Below are positions 19,295 to 29,992 of a stretch of 35,797 nt of DNA, one piece after another. Made by a program: the position numbers and the translations under genes. A model generated the notes under the pieces. It ran no database searches, was not told where the DNA came from, and saw nothing but the letters and a program-made list of their open reading frames with translations. Position 1 is the stretch's first letter; the number at the start of each line of letters is the position of its first letter. This stretch comes from Gyrodactylus bullatarudis (lineage: Eukaryota; Platyhelminthes; Monogenea; Gyrodactylidea; Gyrodactylidae): positions 387,798-423,594 of the forward strand of contig SSNU01000249.1 of assembly GCA_012064415.1 (NCBI GenBank). The letters run 5' to 3'.

Positions 19295-20059
19295 TATAGT
19301 TTTTATGTTTCTCAATATGAAAATTTGTTAATTTAAACAAATTTAACAGTTTTTGGAGTTTTTCAAAAATTAATGGCTATCCTTGTTAACATTTATGACT
19401 CATAACTTATGAGTTTCTCCTAAAAATTTCCCAAATGAATACAAAACCTTACTTAATCAAATACTCAAAGGAAGTCGAATTTCTATTGAATTCCCTATCT
19501 ACTGATTAGTAGATGGGAACCAAATTATACTAATCTTGTTTATTGTGTTCAAGTTTAGATGTCTCTTTGAGAGTTTTTGGTATTTTCGAGATTTGTTTAG
19601 CGTGAACTATAAAATAGGTTAAGTGATATTGTTGAGACCTGCATAATAACCAAGAATTTCCGAATTTGAATATTTACTATTTATTATATAGGATGAACCT
19701 CACGAAAGGTTTAAATTAAATTCTAATCAAATTCACACAATTTTTCTCAATCAAAGTAATTACATGAAAAACAAAAATATATGACATTTTATATGAAAAT
19801 CCTAAGATTAAGAAAGACGAGAATAAAAGATCCTTTAAATTATAATTATAATAAAAATGTAGAATTAAAAATTTCTCTTAGACTTTGTTATAGATATAAT
19901 TAATTTTCAGATCTGACTTTTTTTAATTCTTGTAAATAGATGGACAGAAGAATTTTACAAGTTTTTTCCTTCAAACATTCAAAAAACTTACACTCACTTG
20001 AGCACAAATTTAATTTTTTCAAATGAATGACATAAAGTAACTCAAATCACCATTCTTAA
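19295..20059. other. AT-rich stretch with no recognisable gene
   Basis: No coding frame, RNA or paired termini were recognised. Confidence 0.4.
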
Positions 20060-20257
20060 TTTAGAAGAAAACATAAATTTTCGGTTCAAAGTTCGAAAAA
20101 ATGGGATTTTGGCGCCAAATTGAAATTTGAAAAAAGGCCATATTTTTTCTTCAAATGGTAAAATTGGTCAACATAAGTAGGATTCCGAAAAATTCGAATC
20201 TTGATGAAAAAATCGAGATTTCTGTAAAAATCATAGATTCCCAACTAAGCAATTAGC
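20060..20257 (-). repeat. R1-family repeat, terminal fragment
   Basis: It contains GTTCGAAAAAATGGGATTTT, GATGAAAAAATCGAGATTTC, and the terminus AAAAATCATAGATTCCCAAC near 20226-20245. The same order is found at 30830-31108 and, in part, at 2750-2922. Confidence 0.65.
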
Positions 20258-20525
20258 TTAATTTTTATCCAGTTTTATAATCCATTTTTTCCCAATGAGC
20301 AAGTAAAATCGAGAAAAAAAAATTATAAAGAATAATTTAATAAAGTCAACTATTTTAAAATCAAGTTTATGTGTCTGAAGCATAACGCCAATTCAAAAAA
20401 ATACGCACAAAACTTAAATATCCAAAATCAAAATTTTTAGAACTGAGATGAAAATAATTATTTTCAGTATCACTGATAGACAAAGAAACCAATTCCTATC
20501 ACTATTCAACTTTTATCATTTTTTT

Positions 20526-21140
20526 AGGGAAATTTTCACTTGCAGTATCATTTTTTTCGTTTATTTCAGTTTCAGTATAATAGACCGATGTTTTTTTACA
20601 CTTACAGTAATACTGTAATACAATATCATTAGTTTTTTATTTTCATCATCAGTATCAAAAGATGAAATAATTTCAGAAACAGTATAATAGACCAACATAT
20701 CCTTTCACTTTCAGTATCAATGATTATGAAAATTTACTGACTCAGTATCATTTCACATTATTTTTTCAAAAGGTATTCACCATACTACTGATAAGTTTCC
20801 AATCTTAATTTGGCAATATTTTGCAATTTTAACATTAGAATATTTTGTAGAAAGTCATGTCAAGATGAGATGGCTTCAAATATTTTTGAATTAATAACAC
20901 TGAAAATAGTAAAACTAATGTTAAAATTGCAAAATTAAGATTGGAAACTTATCAGTAGTATGGTGAATACCTTTTGAAAAAATAATGTGAAATGATACTG
21001 AGTCAGTAAATTTTCATAATCATTGATACTGTAAGTGAAAGGATATATTGGTCTATTATACTGTTTCTGAAATTATTTCATCTTTTGATACTGATGATGA
21101 AAATAAAAAAAATAATGATACTGCAAGTGTAAATTTCCCT
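20526..21140. mobile_element. Foldback element with arms of ~225-312 bp
   Basis: The ends AGGGAAATTT (20526) and AAATTTCCCT (ending 21140) begin long inverted arms: left 20526-20837, right 20916-21140, with a 78-bp spacer. Matching blocks include GCAGTATCATT, ATCATCAGTATCAAAAGATG, GTATAATAGACCAACATATC, CTGACTCAGTATCATTTCAC and GGTATTCACCATACTACTGA, each found reverse-complemented in order on the other side. The left arm carries an extra block of about 87 bp rich in CAGTAT-type words. It is non-coding. A solo right arm is at 1235-1390. Confidence 0.9.
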
Positions 21141-21548
21141 TTTTGAAATTTTATTTCATTAACTTAAAAAGATATTTTGTACCGAAATTTGATGAGTGAA
21201 TATCTCGTACCCAGATAGAATCAATATGAATTTACATTTGGATTCAGCAGGTTCATGGTTGAAAATCTCAAAAGTGTTTTAAAAAATATATATATTTTTT
21301 GAGCAATTCAATAAATTTTTCTATTAGCGTGTAAGTTGACAATTAGGTATTGGAATTGTGTGTGATTTAAATTGACAAAAATATTCTTCCATAAGAAATT
21401 CCATAAAAACTTTCTGCGGTATGAGAGAGTTAAAATGCTTAAAAATCATAGGTATCCACAGGTGATTCTAGTAAAAAATTTCATACAATTCTATTGGATT
21501 TTATGACAAATGTAATTAATTAAAGATTTTGAGCATAATAAATTTGGT
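21141..21548. other. AT-rich spacer
   Basis: No supported feature. Confidence 0.4.
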
Positions 21549-21912
21549 TGATATGAGCTTGGGAATCTATGATTTTTACTAAAGGCTCAGTTTTTCTAGA
21601 AACGGAATGAATAAAATTTTTTTAAATCAAGATCATGAAACCTACTACAATTTGTATTACAATTTGAAAAAAATTATTTTAAATTCCTATTTGATGCTGA
21701 ATTCCCATTTTTTGAATTTTTTGATTTGAAAGTTGGAGGGGGGTCAAAAGAATAATCAAAATTAGACAAGAAAGCTGAATATTGCCCTTAATTTAAGGGC
21801 TTTAAAACCATTTTCAAGGGATTTTGAAATTTTATTGATTTGGTAGTAGGGAAAATAAAAAAGAAATCGAAATTCACTTCCCAAAAAATTATGAAGTCGA
21901 GCGTTAAAACTA
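21549..21912 (+). repeat. R1-family repeat, left part
   Basis: It begins TTGATATGAGCTTGGGAATC, then TATGATTTTTAC. The body has TGAATTCCCATTTTTTGAAT, GTCAAAAGAATAATCAAAAT and ATTAGACAAGAAAGCTGAAT, shared with 23690-23790 and 2520-2550. No right terminus was found nearby. Confidence 0.6.
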
Positions 21913-22684
21913 GGATCCAGCATAATTCTTATTTTCAGAATGGTTCTTATAAATTAAAATCTTGCGCCAAAATATTTTTATTTAATTTCAGTAAAATAAC
22001 TGCATTTTTATAGATAAAGTTTCTTGATAAATTACTATCAATTTTGCCTTAATTTTCACAATATATTAATCATTGAAAGCAATTCTGTCATTATCTATAA
22101 CAGGCTGCAGTAAATTAATCAGATAAAGCTTTTTTATAGGAATATTTAATTTTCTTTTGTTCAAGTTTATTATAAAATTCGCGCAAGATTAATTTTGGTT
22201 CTAATTCTGAAGGATCCTAGATTAATTAACGCCCTCTGAATATATTTTAGATTGAAGAAAAAATCTCCTCAAATTACTCAAATTTGAGAAACAAAGAATA
22301 TAACTGAAATGGTTAGATCCTTATGGGAGAATTGTGTGTTAATTGAAGAATAAAAATTATTCATATAACTACTTTGTTTATTGAGAATTTTTGGATAAAA
22401 ATACAGAATTTTTGAGCAAACGAAAAAATACTCTATGGGAATTTCACATTGGGAAGAAAAATATCTTTTTAATTCTATTTAATCAGTTGTGGTTTTAGCT
22501 TTTCTTGAACAAATACTAAATAATATAGACAAAAGAGATAAGCCCAAAGTTTTTCGCATAGCTTATTTCTGGACAATGTCCTGTAGACTTGAATAAAATT
22601 TCGTAGTTTTTTTTAAATAATCCATGTAAAAATTATTGCATCAGCCTTGCTGAGTTAAAGTTTTAAACGATTCTGGTATGAGAT
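21913..22684. other. AT-rich stretch with no recognisable gene
   Basis: No coding frame, RNA gene or inverted termini recognised. Confidence 0.4.
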
Positions 22685-22688
22685 TTAA

Positions 22689-23149
22689 CCCTTCGTATCC
22701 CATTGCTCCACCAGAACACTTTCTTGAGCGATAATTTGAACCAAAAAAATATTTTTTTTCATCCCTAATTAGAAAGGAAATTTATTAACCGTGAGAATCA
22801 TGTATAATTCTTAAAGATAGTATTTACCTGATGCTAACCAGAATTACTGAAAAATTTAGTCAAATATTTAAAACGTTTTTATTTGTTTATGTTGAGGAAA
22901 AAATAAAATTACTTTCTAAATAAATAGCTGTAGATTTCAAATATACAATTGCATGCTAAATCTTTTTAGTTATAGTTTAGAAGATAACTGGTTTTAGAGC
23001 TAAAAATGCCCATTTTAACCTCTATCATCTATGAAATGATAAGTTGGCATTCAAAAAGGAGCTCAGATTCAAAATCAGTGTAATTATTTTGGTAAGGTTA
23101 CTTATTTTCTAATTTGTGTGAGGAAAAAAATAATTCGGGACATGAATGG
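22689..23149. mobile_element. Diverged piggyBac-like MITE, sister of 12573-13079
   Basis: It starts TTAA (22685-22688) then CCCTTCGTATCCCATTGCTC. Shared internal words with 12573-13079 include AGAAAGGAAATTTATTAA, TTTAGAAGATAACTGGTTTT and GGGACATGAA. The right end has decayed (ATGGTGAA in place of AGGGTTAA), so the right TTAA is mutated. It is non-coding. Confidence 0.8.
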
Positions 23150-23229
23150 TGAAAAATCACAATTATTTCGTTCTAGGAGCTTAGGTAGTTTTATTTAGTC
23201 TAAAATTTAGTCTTCGAACCCGTTAAAAT

Positions 23230-23293
23230 GCAGCGATTGCCTAAAACTGTTGATTTAGAGGTCGTATGAGATCTCTGGGATCGAAGGGGTTAA
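23230..23293. mobile_element. Possible third piggyBac-like terminus at TTAA
   Basis: On the minus strand TTAA (23290-23293) is followed by CCCCTTCGATCCCAGAGATC, resembling the CCCTTCGTATCCCA end at 22689. It may be the right end of a related element whose left end is lost, or the outer end of a larger composite with 22689. Confidence 0.4.
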
Positions 23294-23614
23294 TAATATT
23301 ATTTAATAATATTAGGGCCTCAAAAAGTCTTAAAAATTATATTTTGTTTGAAAGGTGAATTTCACAAAATGGGTATTTACAAAAATAACATAGTCTCCTC
23401 TCCACTTTACTCATATGGTAAAACAGGGCTATGGTATTTTCTGATATGGTAAAGTAATTAACATGCAGACATAAAGCTAGTTAATATGAATATTGGAATT
23501 TATGCTTTTTACAAAATTATAAATTTTTCACAAAGAAATCGAATTTGATCAAGATTTTTTGGAATCTAGATCGTAGGTTCCACTTTCAGGATCTGAAGAA
23601 AAAAATTTGAAAAA

Positions 23615-24078
23615 AATAAAATTTTAAGAAAGTTATGGCATATTTCAAATCTAGCGATGGCGCCGAATTCCCATTTTTTTGAACTTTGAGTTGATAATTT
23701 TTGTTGATTTAAAAGTGAGAGAGTGATCAAAAGTTGATTTTTAGGATCATGATTAGTCAAAGAAACCGATTATGAATATGAAAATTTCAATGGACTCGCC
23801 AATTTCCAGGGATCTTGAATCATCAAAATTTCATCGATTTTCAAGTAGTGAAAATGTTCAAAAAATCAAAATTCGATTTTCACAAGAAGAGGGGCGGATT
23901 CTCAAAATCTGAATCAGTATATTTGATTTCTTTGACTAATCATGATCCTAAAAATCAACTTTTGATCACTCTCTCACTTTTAAATCAACAAAAATTATCA
24001 ACTCAAAGTTCAAAAAAATGGGAATTCGGCGCCATCACTAGATTTGAAATATGCCATAACTTTCTTAAAATTTTATTA
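23615..24078. repeat. Near-perfect inverted repeat, ~150-bp arms (R1 core)
   Basis: The left arm 23615-23764 and the right arm 23928-24078 are almost exact reverse complements around a loop of about 163 bp. Shared landmarks are TTTGACTAATCATGATCCTA, ATCACTCTCTCACTTTTAAA and GAATTCGGCGCCATC (left arm with GATGGCGCCGAATTC and one change). Open frames on the two strands here (23566-23760 minus and 23815-24171 plus) give the same peptide and are an effect of the palindrome, not genes. Confidence 0.88.
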
Positions 24079-25187
24079 ATAGCTCAAGACAATAAGAAAG
24101 TCTTAAAACACAAAAAAATAGATTTAAACAATGTTATCATCATTTTTTATTCTCAACATTTTTTTTGTTAGACAAAATCTTATATTGAATTATGAAAAAA
24201 ATTAAATAATGTACACAAAATAAATGTAAATAAATCTGATAAATAGCATGAAATAATTTTGATCTTGTGGATTTATAATGTTTTAAATAGAATGGCAATG
24301 AAAATAGGAAAATTGTTAATAATAAACTCTGAAGGTAAATTGTTAATCATCTGGCGGTTATTACTTAATGTAGATAAGAATAGAGAAGAGACTTAGAATA
24401 ATCCCGGTTAGATCTGATGTGCGACACGACTAATTTAAGATTAGTCAGGTTTTCACAACATAATTCTATGGATTTATTCGTAAAAAACTCAGAATTTGAA
24501 TTGATTTAATCAGTTGAAGAACCTGTTCAAAAATACAATACATATTGCATGAGTGGTCAAACCGAATAAATTAGGCTACACAAGCAAATGCCTTCATGAA
24601 TACTGTTAGTATGAAAACCGGTGATCTAAGAAATCTAAAAAATTCTAAAAAAAAATTTTCAAACGTAGCTAGAAAGCTTTTGGTAACCAAAGCATCTGAA
24701 GCGACTTCTCAAATTCTTTACAATTAAGATGATATCAGAACCTATAAAGAAAGGATTGTTGATCTCCTGTGAATTGCTCCTGTCGCCAAATGAAATATAA
24801 TGGATTAACCTATGTGCATTTTCTCGCATTTTCTGAACATAGAAGTATTAATTCTTACAGAAACATTGCATGTCTTCATTGAAATTCATTTATTAAGTTC
24901 AAATATTATGGCACTAGACTTTGTTTATATACCTAGAGCAGATCTAATCGAATATCAAATTGGATGACCCCAAGAGAAAGATTGAAAGTCCAAGAGGGAT
25001 GTTATTTCTATAAAAAAATGATTTTGTAATCTATGAGTTTTGAGTTTTTTTTAAATACTAAGAGCAAACACATATACTATATGTGAAAATATATAGTATG
25101 ATATAGGGATTTCTATACCATAATAGAAAATTTTTGTAATCATAGTCATTGTTCATACCATAAAATAAATAAAAAGTTGCATTATAC
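24079..25187. other. AT-rich stretch with no recognisable gene
   Basis: Only small hairpins, for example GACTAAT-TTAAG-ATTAGTC near 24427, are visible. No coding frame is supported. Confidence 0.4.
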
Positions 25188-25263
25188 TATGTCTGCATGT
25201 TAATTACTTTACCATATTAGAAAATACCTGTTTCTCAGTTTCTACATTGACCATTGAGATGAA

Positions 25264-25277
25264 CAGTGTATACACTG
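25264..25277. promoter_or_regulatory. 14-bp perfect palindrome CAGTGTATACACTG
   Basis: An exact self-complementary site lies in otherwise unassigned DNA. It could be a protein-binding site or a chance palindrome; no gene depends on it. Confidence 0.25.
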
Positions 25278-25600
25278 ATCGGTCAGTATTCTAAAATATA
25301 TGGCTAAAATTAGATTTTGAAATCAGTCTCAGATTTTGAATGATTTTAGATGAAAAATTAAAAAAGTCATTTTTCGTTTTCCCAATCCCATACCCCTCCC
25401 CAGGATTAGTCATGGGGTTGACCATTTGTACATAGGTGTGAATACAAACATGTCAATCAAAGCTGTCACACTGTCCTCTTCCTTTTACATAGTATAGGGG
25501 GTTCTACTCACACATACGCACCACTATCACGATGAACATAGAGTGGGTCACACACACACACTTTCTATAGAATGTAATGTAAAATCCTACCACGCCATAT

Positions 25601-25715
25601 TTGGATATGAATGGATATAAATCTATATGGGACGATATCGATCCAGATGTGATCATAAAATGCTGGGAAGAAACTGGTCTCCTACCCAAAAGGAATGAAG
25701 ATGAATGGTATATAA
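25601..25715 (+). pseudogene. Scrap of a pogo/Tigger-like DDE transposase C-terminus
   Basis: SIWDDIDPDVIIKCWEETGL followed by LP resembles the motif just after the DDE domain of pogo/Tigger transposases (W-x-x-I-x-x-x-x-I-x-x-C-W/F-x-x-x-G). Only about 35 codons are recognisable. The frame stays open into the LINE fragment that follows, so the long ORF from 25601 is a chance join of two unrelated mobile-element remnants. Family knowledge is from memory. Confidence 0.45.
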
Positions 25716-25754
25716 GTAACGTATACTTGCACATTCACACAACTCTAGTCACTT

Positions 25755-26407
25755 TACAGAGCTTTTACCTGTATATGAATTATAGGAAAATATTTATTGA
25801 TCAAGAGAAAATTCTTCCCAAAGAGAGAATAAAAGACCTTGGCGTCACTTATACTCATAGATTTGATTTTTCTGACCACTATAAGGAAATTATAAAGAAA
25901 TTCATTGGTCGACTCATTCATATACACATGTGGATAAAGACAGATGGAATGAAAACACTTTTGTTCAAAGTTTATGCTAGACCAGTTATAGAATATTGTT
26001 CGGCAGTATGGAATCCTGAAGGTAAAAAATGGTCGAAAAAAATTCAATCTGCACAAAAACGATTTGTAAGGCTTCTTCGAGTTATCAAACTGAACTCAAC
26101 TCCCCAAACAATTCTCCTAGACTTAGAAGAGAACTGAAATCAATTACTCTTATCAAATTATCCCCTATAGTAAGCTCTAACCGCCAAGGATTACGCTATA
26201 ATATTCCAGAATTTGGCAACCTAAAAAAGCTGGTAATATTTAAAAAATGCAAAAACATATTTAAAAATCTCAATAGATCAATTAAGCTTGAATAAATTTA
26301 AAAATGAACTCAAGAATAAATTAATGTACTCAGATTAATATGAAGAATTATCATGTTCACAGATATAACATATGTATTGTTAAATAAAACTATTATTATT
26401 ATTATTA
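25755..26407 (+). pseudogene. LINE RT C-terminal fragment with 3' tail
   Basis: IKDLGVTYTHRFDFSDHYKE, then LLFKVYARPVIEYCSAVWNP and KIQSAQKRFVRLLR are the standard thumb and post-RT motifs of jockey/CR1-like non-LTR retrotransposons (DLGV…; R-P-V-x-E-Y-x-x-x-V-W-x-P; Q-x-x-F-x-R). After a stop at 26135-26137 the sense continues in another frame (SPRLRRELKSITLIKL) to about 26293. The 3' end carries AATAAA near 26382 and a TTA/ATT repeat tail at about 26386-26407, typical of these elements. It is distinct from the LINE family at 8322 and 13086. Confidence 0.82.
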
Positions 26408-27011
26408 GATAGTGAAAAAACTTACTAGTATATACGAGTAGTATATGATTTCAAGAAAAAATCGTTAGAGCATATTATAGGTGCCTACAAATGAATTTTT
26501 AGGTCATATTTCTTCAGGCTCTAGTCTTTATTATTGAAGAGTCACGTATCTTTTAACGTATGTACCTAGTTTAAGATATCATCATATCTGTATTTTGAGA
26601 CATTGAAATAAACAGAATTTCCTCGAGTTAAACATTGAAAAATAAATGAGTTTATTTTGAATTATTTTTTAACACATCTCTTTTTATGTAATTTAATGCT
26701 GCATGAAGAATTTATGATATAATTTTTTTTTATAATGAGAGAAAAGAAAACTTGAAATATGTTTTCTTTCAAATATCAAGTGAGCGCCGTTTTTCAAACT
26801 TTGTTGACTTGTAAGTTTTAAAACGATCGAGATATTTTTTTAGTATCATAATTGGACTGGAAACCAATTCAAATGGTAACTTTTGAAATTTAGCAATGAA
26901 GCATAGAAGTTTGAAAAAATCAAATTCTAATGAAATTATGGCTTTTTTAAGATCACGATTATCACTGATTATTAGAGAATTCAGAATCTGAACTAGAGAA
27001 TATTACTATTT
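26408..27011. other. AT-rich stretch with no recognisable gene
   Basis: From about 26780 to 26990 there are R1-like words (AAACTTTGTTGACTTG, AGTTTTAAAACGATCGAG). No coding frame is supported. Confidence 0.4.
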
Positions 27012-27114
27012 CCAAAATTAGCGGATATTTTTTATTTTTTCCAAAATTAGCGGACTTTAAAGGTGTTTTTCCTGAATTAGCGGATAATTTTTTTTATTAT
27101 TCCAAAATTAACGG
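27012..27114 (+). repeat. Four tandem ~30-bp units ending ATTAGCGG
   Basis: CCAAAATTAGCGG occurs at 27012 and 27041, with variants CCTGAATTAGCGG at 27071 and CCAAAATTAACGG at 27102, spaced 29, 30 and 31 bp. The spacer is T-rich. This is a small diverged minisatellite. Confidence 0.8.
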
Positions 27115-27194
27115 GCTTTTATTAGCTATTGAGAATTATCAGTAGGTTTTTAAGAAAACACGTTGATACACAATAAGTATATTTAAAATTGATT

Positions 27195-27344
27195 CTACAC
27201 AATTTTCTCAGCTGAAGATTTTATTCGGTTCTTTCTAGGTCTTTCTCTTTTCAGTGCTCTTTGCCAATTAGATAGAGGTTTATCCATAAAATCATCTCTT
27301 TTGAGAGGGGATAAACTTTCATAAGTCTCTTTGAAATTCTCCAT
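27195..27344 (-). CDS. Short basic ORF antisense to the PLE-1 5' flank
   Basis: A 49-codon frame starts MENFKETYESLSPLKRDDFM and ends with KRERPRKNR and SSAEKIV. It is basic and lysine/arginine-rich. No family is recognised; it could be the end of a degraded gene or chance. It lies about 170 bp upstream of the PLE-1 ORF on the other strand. Confidence 0.2.
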   Translation of the reverse strand: MENFKETYESLSPLKRDDFMDKPLSNWQRALKRERPRKNRIKSSAEKIV

Positions 27345-27511
27345 TAGTTAATGAACAGCTCACAGAGAAGCTCGAGCTGAAATTAAAGTATTCTGATTGG
27401 TTGAATTAAAACCTAAATAAACCTGACAACAAAATAAAACTTGAAAATGGGATTTTCTTTACAAAAAAATGTTATACTAACTAATTATATTTATAATTAA
27501 TAGGGAATCAG

Positions 27512-29992
27512 ATGAATAAATTAACTTTATTATCATTTCGCCCTTTTTTCATATTTGAAATTAGCAATTTTTGTCAGATTCAATATTTTTATTCCAAACT
27601 ACGTGAATTACTTATTCGTAATAATCTCCCCCACCGGATCCCTGATCAAAAGAATCTTCTTACTGAAATATTATCTTCTAACTCTAAACTTTATTATTCT
27701 TATGGCCAATTGAAGTTTTATCGTGAATGTCTTGATCGGAACCAATACCCAAGGTCTTTTTGGAAGAAAGTTCCTCGAAATGTTCGTTTTCATTAAGAAG
27801 AACATGTTGTCTTAAAGATCAAAGAGAATATTCAGAATATCGAAGAAAGAATCCAAGTTCTACTTAACTTCATCGCTAATAAAATGGTACTTATGGAAAT
27901 TGATTCTGACTTCAATGATGCTCTACTACGATTCTTCGTTGAAGCAGGTGAATCTGTAAAGAACCATAAATACGACACTTTGTTCAAAGAATTTGGAAAG
28001 AGTATTCGTTTTCATGAAAAAGGGAGCTTCAACTTCACTGATATTGTTTTATCTAAGGAGCAAAAAGAAATCCTTTCTCTTGGTCCCAATTTTTGTATCC
28101 CAAAACGTAAAAATGAAATTGAAGACAAGGCAGCGTTTGAACGCTTGATGTATGAACTAGGTCTTACGAAGAACCGCAAAGATGATTCCAACACAGAGAA
28201 GTTTAAACTTGATCTTTTATCTATTTACAGAAGTTTTGATAGAAAACCTCTAAGATCTAGTTTACTTACTAAAAAACATTTCGACGCTTTAAAAGAACTT
28301 AAATCTAATGAAAACGTTTTTCTCACTAAACCTGACAAAGGTAAAGGGATAGTTTTAATGTATAAGGAAGATTATTATAAGGCAGGGTTAGATTTCCTTT
28401 CTGACGAAAGTAAATTTATTAATACGGGTCAGGATAGATCGTCATATTACAAGGTAATAGAATCTATGGAGCGTAATATGTACAAAATAGCGAAAGGACT
28501 ATTTGATAAGAAAATAATTTCTGATCAAACTAGAGGTTTTATAGCTAAAAAGCATACTAGGATGTCTAGGTTGTATTTACATCCAAAGACACACAAAATA
28601 GTTGATAATCTAGTTCCGGAGGTGTTTCCAGTAAGGCCGATCTTGGATATGTCGTCATGTCCACAACATAATTTAGCGAAGTGGTTAATTGATGTATTGA
28701 AACCAATACATACATATTATGCTAAATATGTTGTCAAAGATACATTCGCTTTTGTAGATAGAATTAAGGATTTAAATATTGGTTTAAATGAAATGATTTC
28801 ATTAGATGTAAGCTCTTTATTTCCTAGTATACCTATTGAGGAGACATTATCTGTTATTAAATCTTTCATTGATGAACACGAAGGTTTTGAAATGCAAAGT
28901 AATGAGATCACTGATCTCATTAGGATCTGTTGTACAAACGTTCCGTTATCATTTCAAAACAAAGTATTCATCCAGAAAGATGGAATAGCTATGGGTTCAC
29001 CTCTTAGTCCTCTTTTAGCAGACATCTTCCTAGGTTGGTTAGAATTAAATAAAATGTCTGAAACAATCAATTCTTACACTGATGTTTACATCAGATATGT
29101 TGATGACACTTTTATTTTAATGAAACCTAACGTATCAGTAGATGATTTTTTCTCCAAGATGAATTCGTTTCATCCGAATATAGTTTTTACTATGGAAAGA
29201 GAATCTAATGGTATCTTGAGTTTCTTAGATGTCAAATTGACTAGAAGAGAAGATGGATCAATTCTGAGAAATATTTATAAGAAGAAGACTGACACCGGGA
29301 AGTATCTACATTATGCCAGTTTCAGTCCTATCTCTCATAAAGTTGGCTTAGTAATTGGTCTAAGTAAGAGGATAAGAAAGATAGCAAGCCCTGAGGAATG
29401 GTCTAACGAAATAGAGAACGTGAAGTTAAGTCTGAAGGAAAATGGTTATCCCGGTAAATTTGTTGACAAATTCATGAATGTATCTATGGATAGAAATGAG
29501 CTTGTCGAAACAGATGAATTGGAGAAAACAACTATTTTTATGAAGCTCAACTTCAAAGGTGATGGGTTCAGTAATGATATTAGAAGAAGGCTAAATGATC
29601 TCATCAATCAACATTATAATAACATACAATTGAAAATTGTATTTAAAACTCAGAGATTATTTAGTTTGATTCATAAGGATTTGCTGAAGCCAGAGGAGAA
29701 AACTCTATTAGTTTACAAATTCCAATGTGATTGTGGAGCTTCATATATAGGTAGAACCATTAGGAAATTATCTACACGAGCGGAGGATCATTTGAAGAAG
29801 GATACTGCGGTTACAAGGCATCTTAGACAAGAAGATCATACAGCTTCAGTTTCTAATTTTTCCGTTTTATACAAAAACCCTAATGACATAGATGTATGGG
29901 TGAAAGAAAAATTTCTTATTAACCTATATAAACCTAATCTATGTGTTCAAAAAAACTATTCCTATAATCTTCAACTACCTTGGCTAATGTGA
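27512..29992 (+). pseudogene. Nearly full-length Penelope-like element ORF (PLE-1): RT plus GIY-YIG endonuclease, one in-frame stop
   Basis: One reading frame runs from ATG 27512 to TGA 29990-29992, 827 codons counting the TAA at 27794-27796, which is close to the usual PLE length. The stretch between that TAA and ATG 27884 is open in the same frame. In the 702-codon part after 27884: PLE N-terminal motif VLSKEQKEILSLGPNFCIP (56-73), KPDKGKGIVLMYKEDYY (149-165), LHPKTHK and VRPILDMSS (232-258), motif A LDVSSLFPSIP with Asp308, IQKDGIAMGSPLSPLLADIF, YVDD at 405-408, FLDVKLTRR, then the linker. The GIY-YIG domain is at 609-690: VYKF, CDC (615-617), YIG (621-623), R627 and R632, EDHL, E675 in VKEKF, NLCVQKN. 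In PLEs these copy element RNA into nicked chromosomal DNA. All catalytic residues look intact, so only the TAA (sequencing error, readthrough or mutation) bars function. Confidence 0.93.

Larger units (their letters stand above)
23434..25228. repeat. 1.8-kb segment bounded by ~41-bp inverted repeats
   Basis: GTATTTTCTGATATGGTAAA with GTAATTAACATGCAGACATA (23434-23473) is mirrored at 25188-25228 with one mismatch. Inside lie an R1-like end at 23477, the near-perfect inverted repeat 23615-24078 and AT-rich DNA with no transposase. No target duplication is clear, because the sequence outside the left repeat (AAACAGGGCTATG) and the right repeat (AAACAGG) is related but offset. Confidence 0.6.

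Noticed and set aside
23566..24171. Two ORFs with the same peptide on opposite strands
   Set aside because: Produced by the inverted repeat; the peptide has no domain signature and the DNA is a non-coding repeat.
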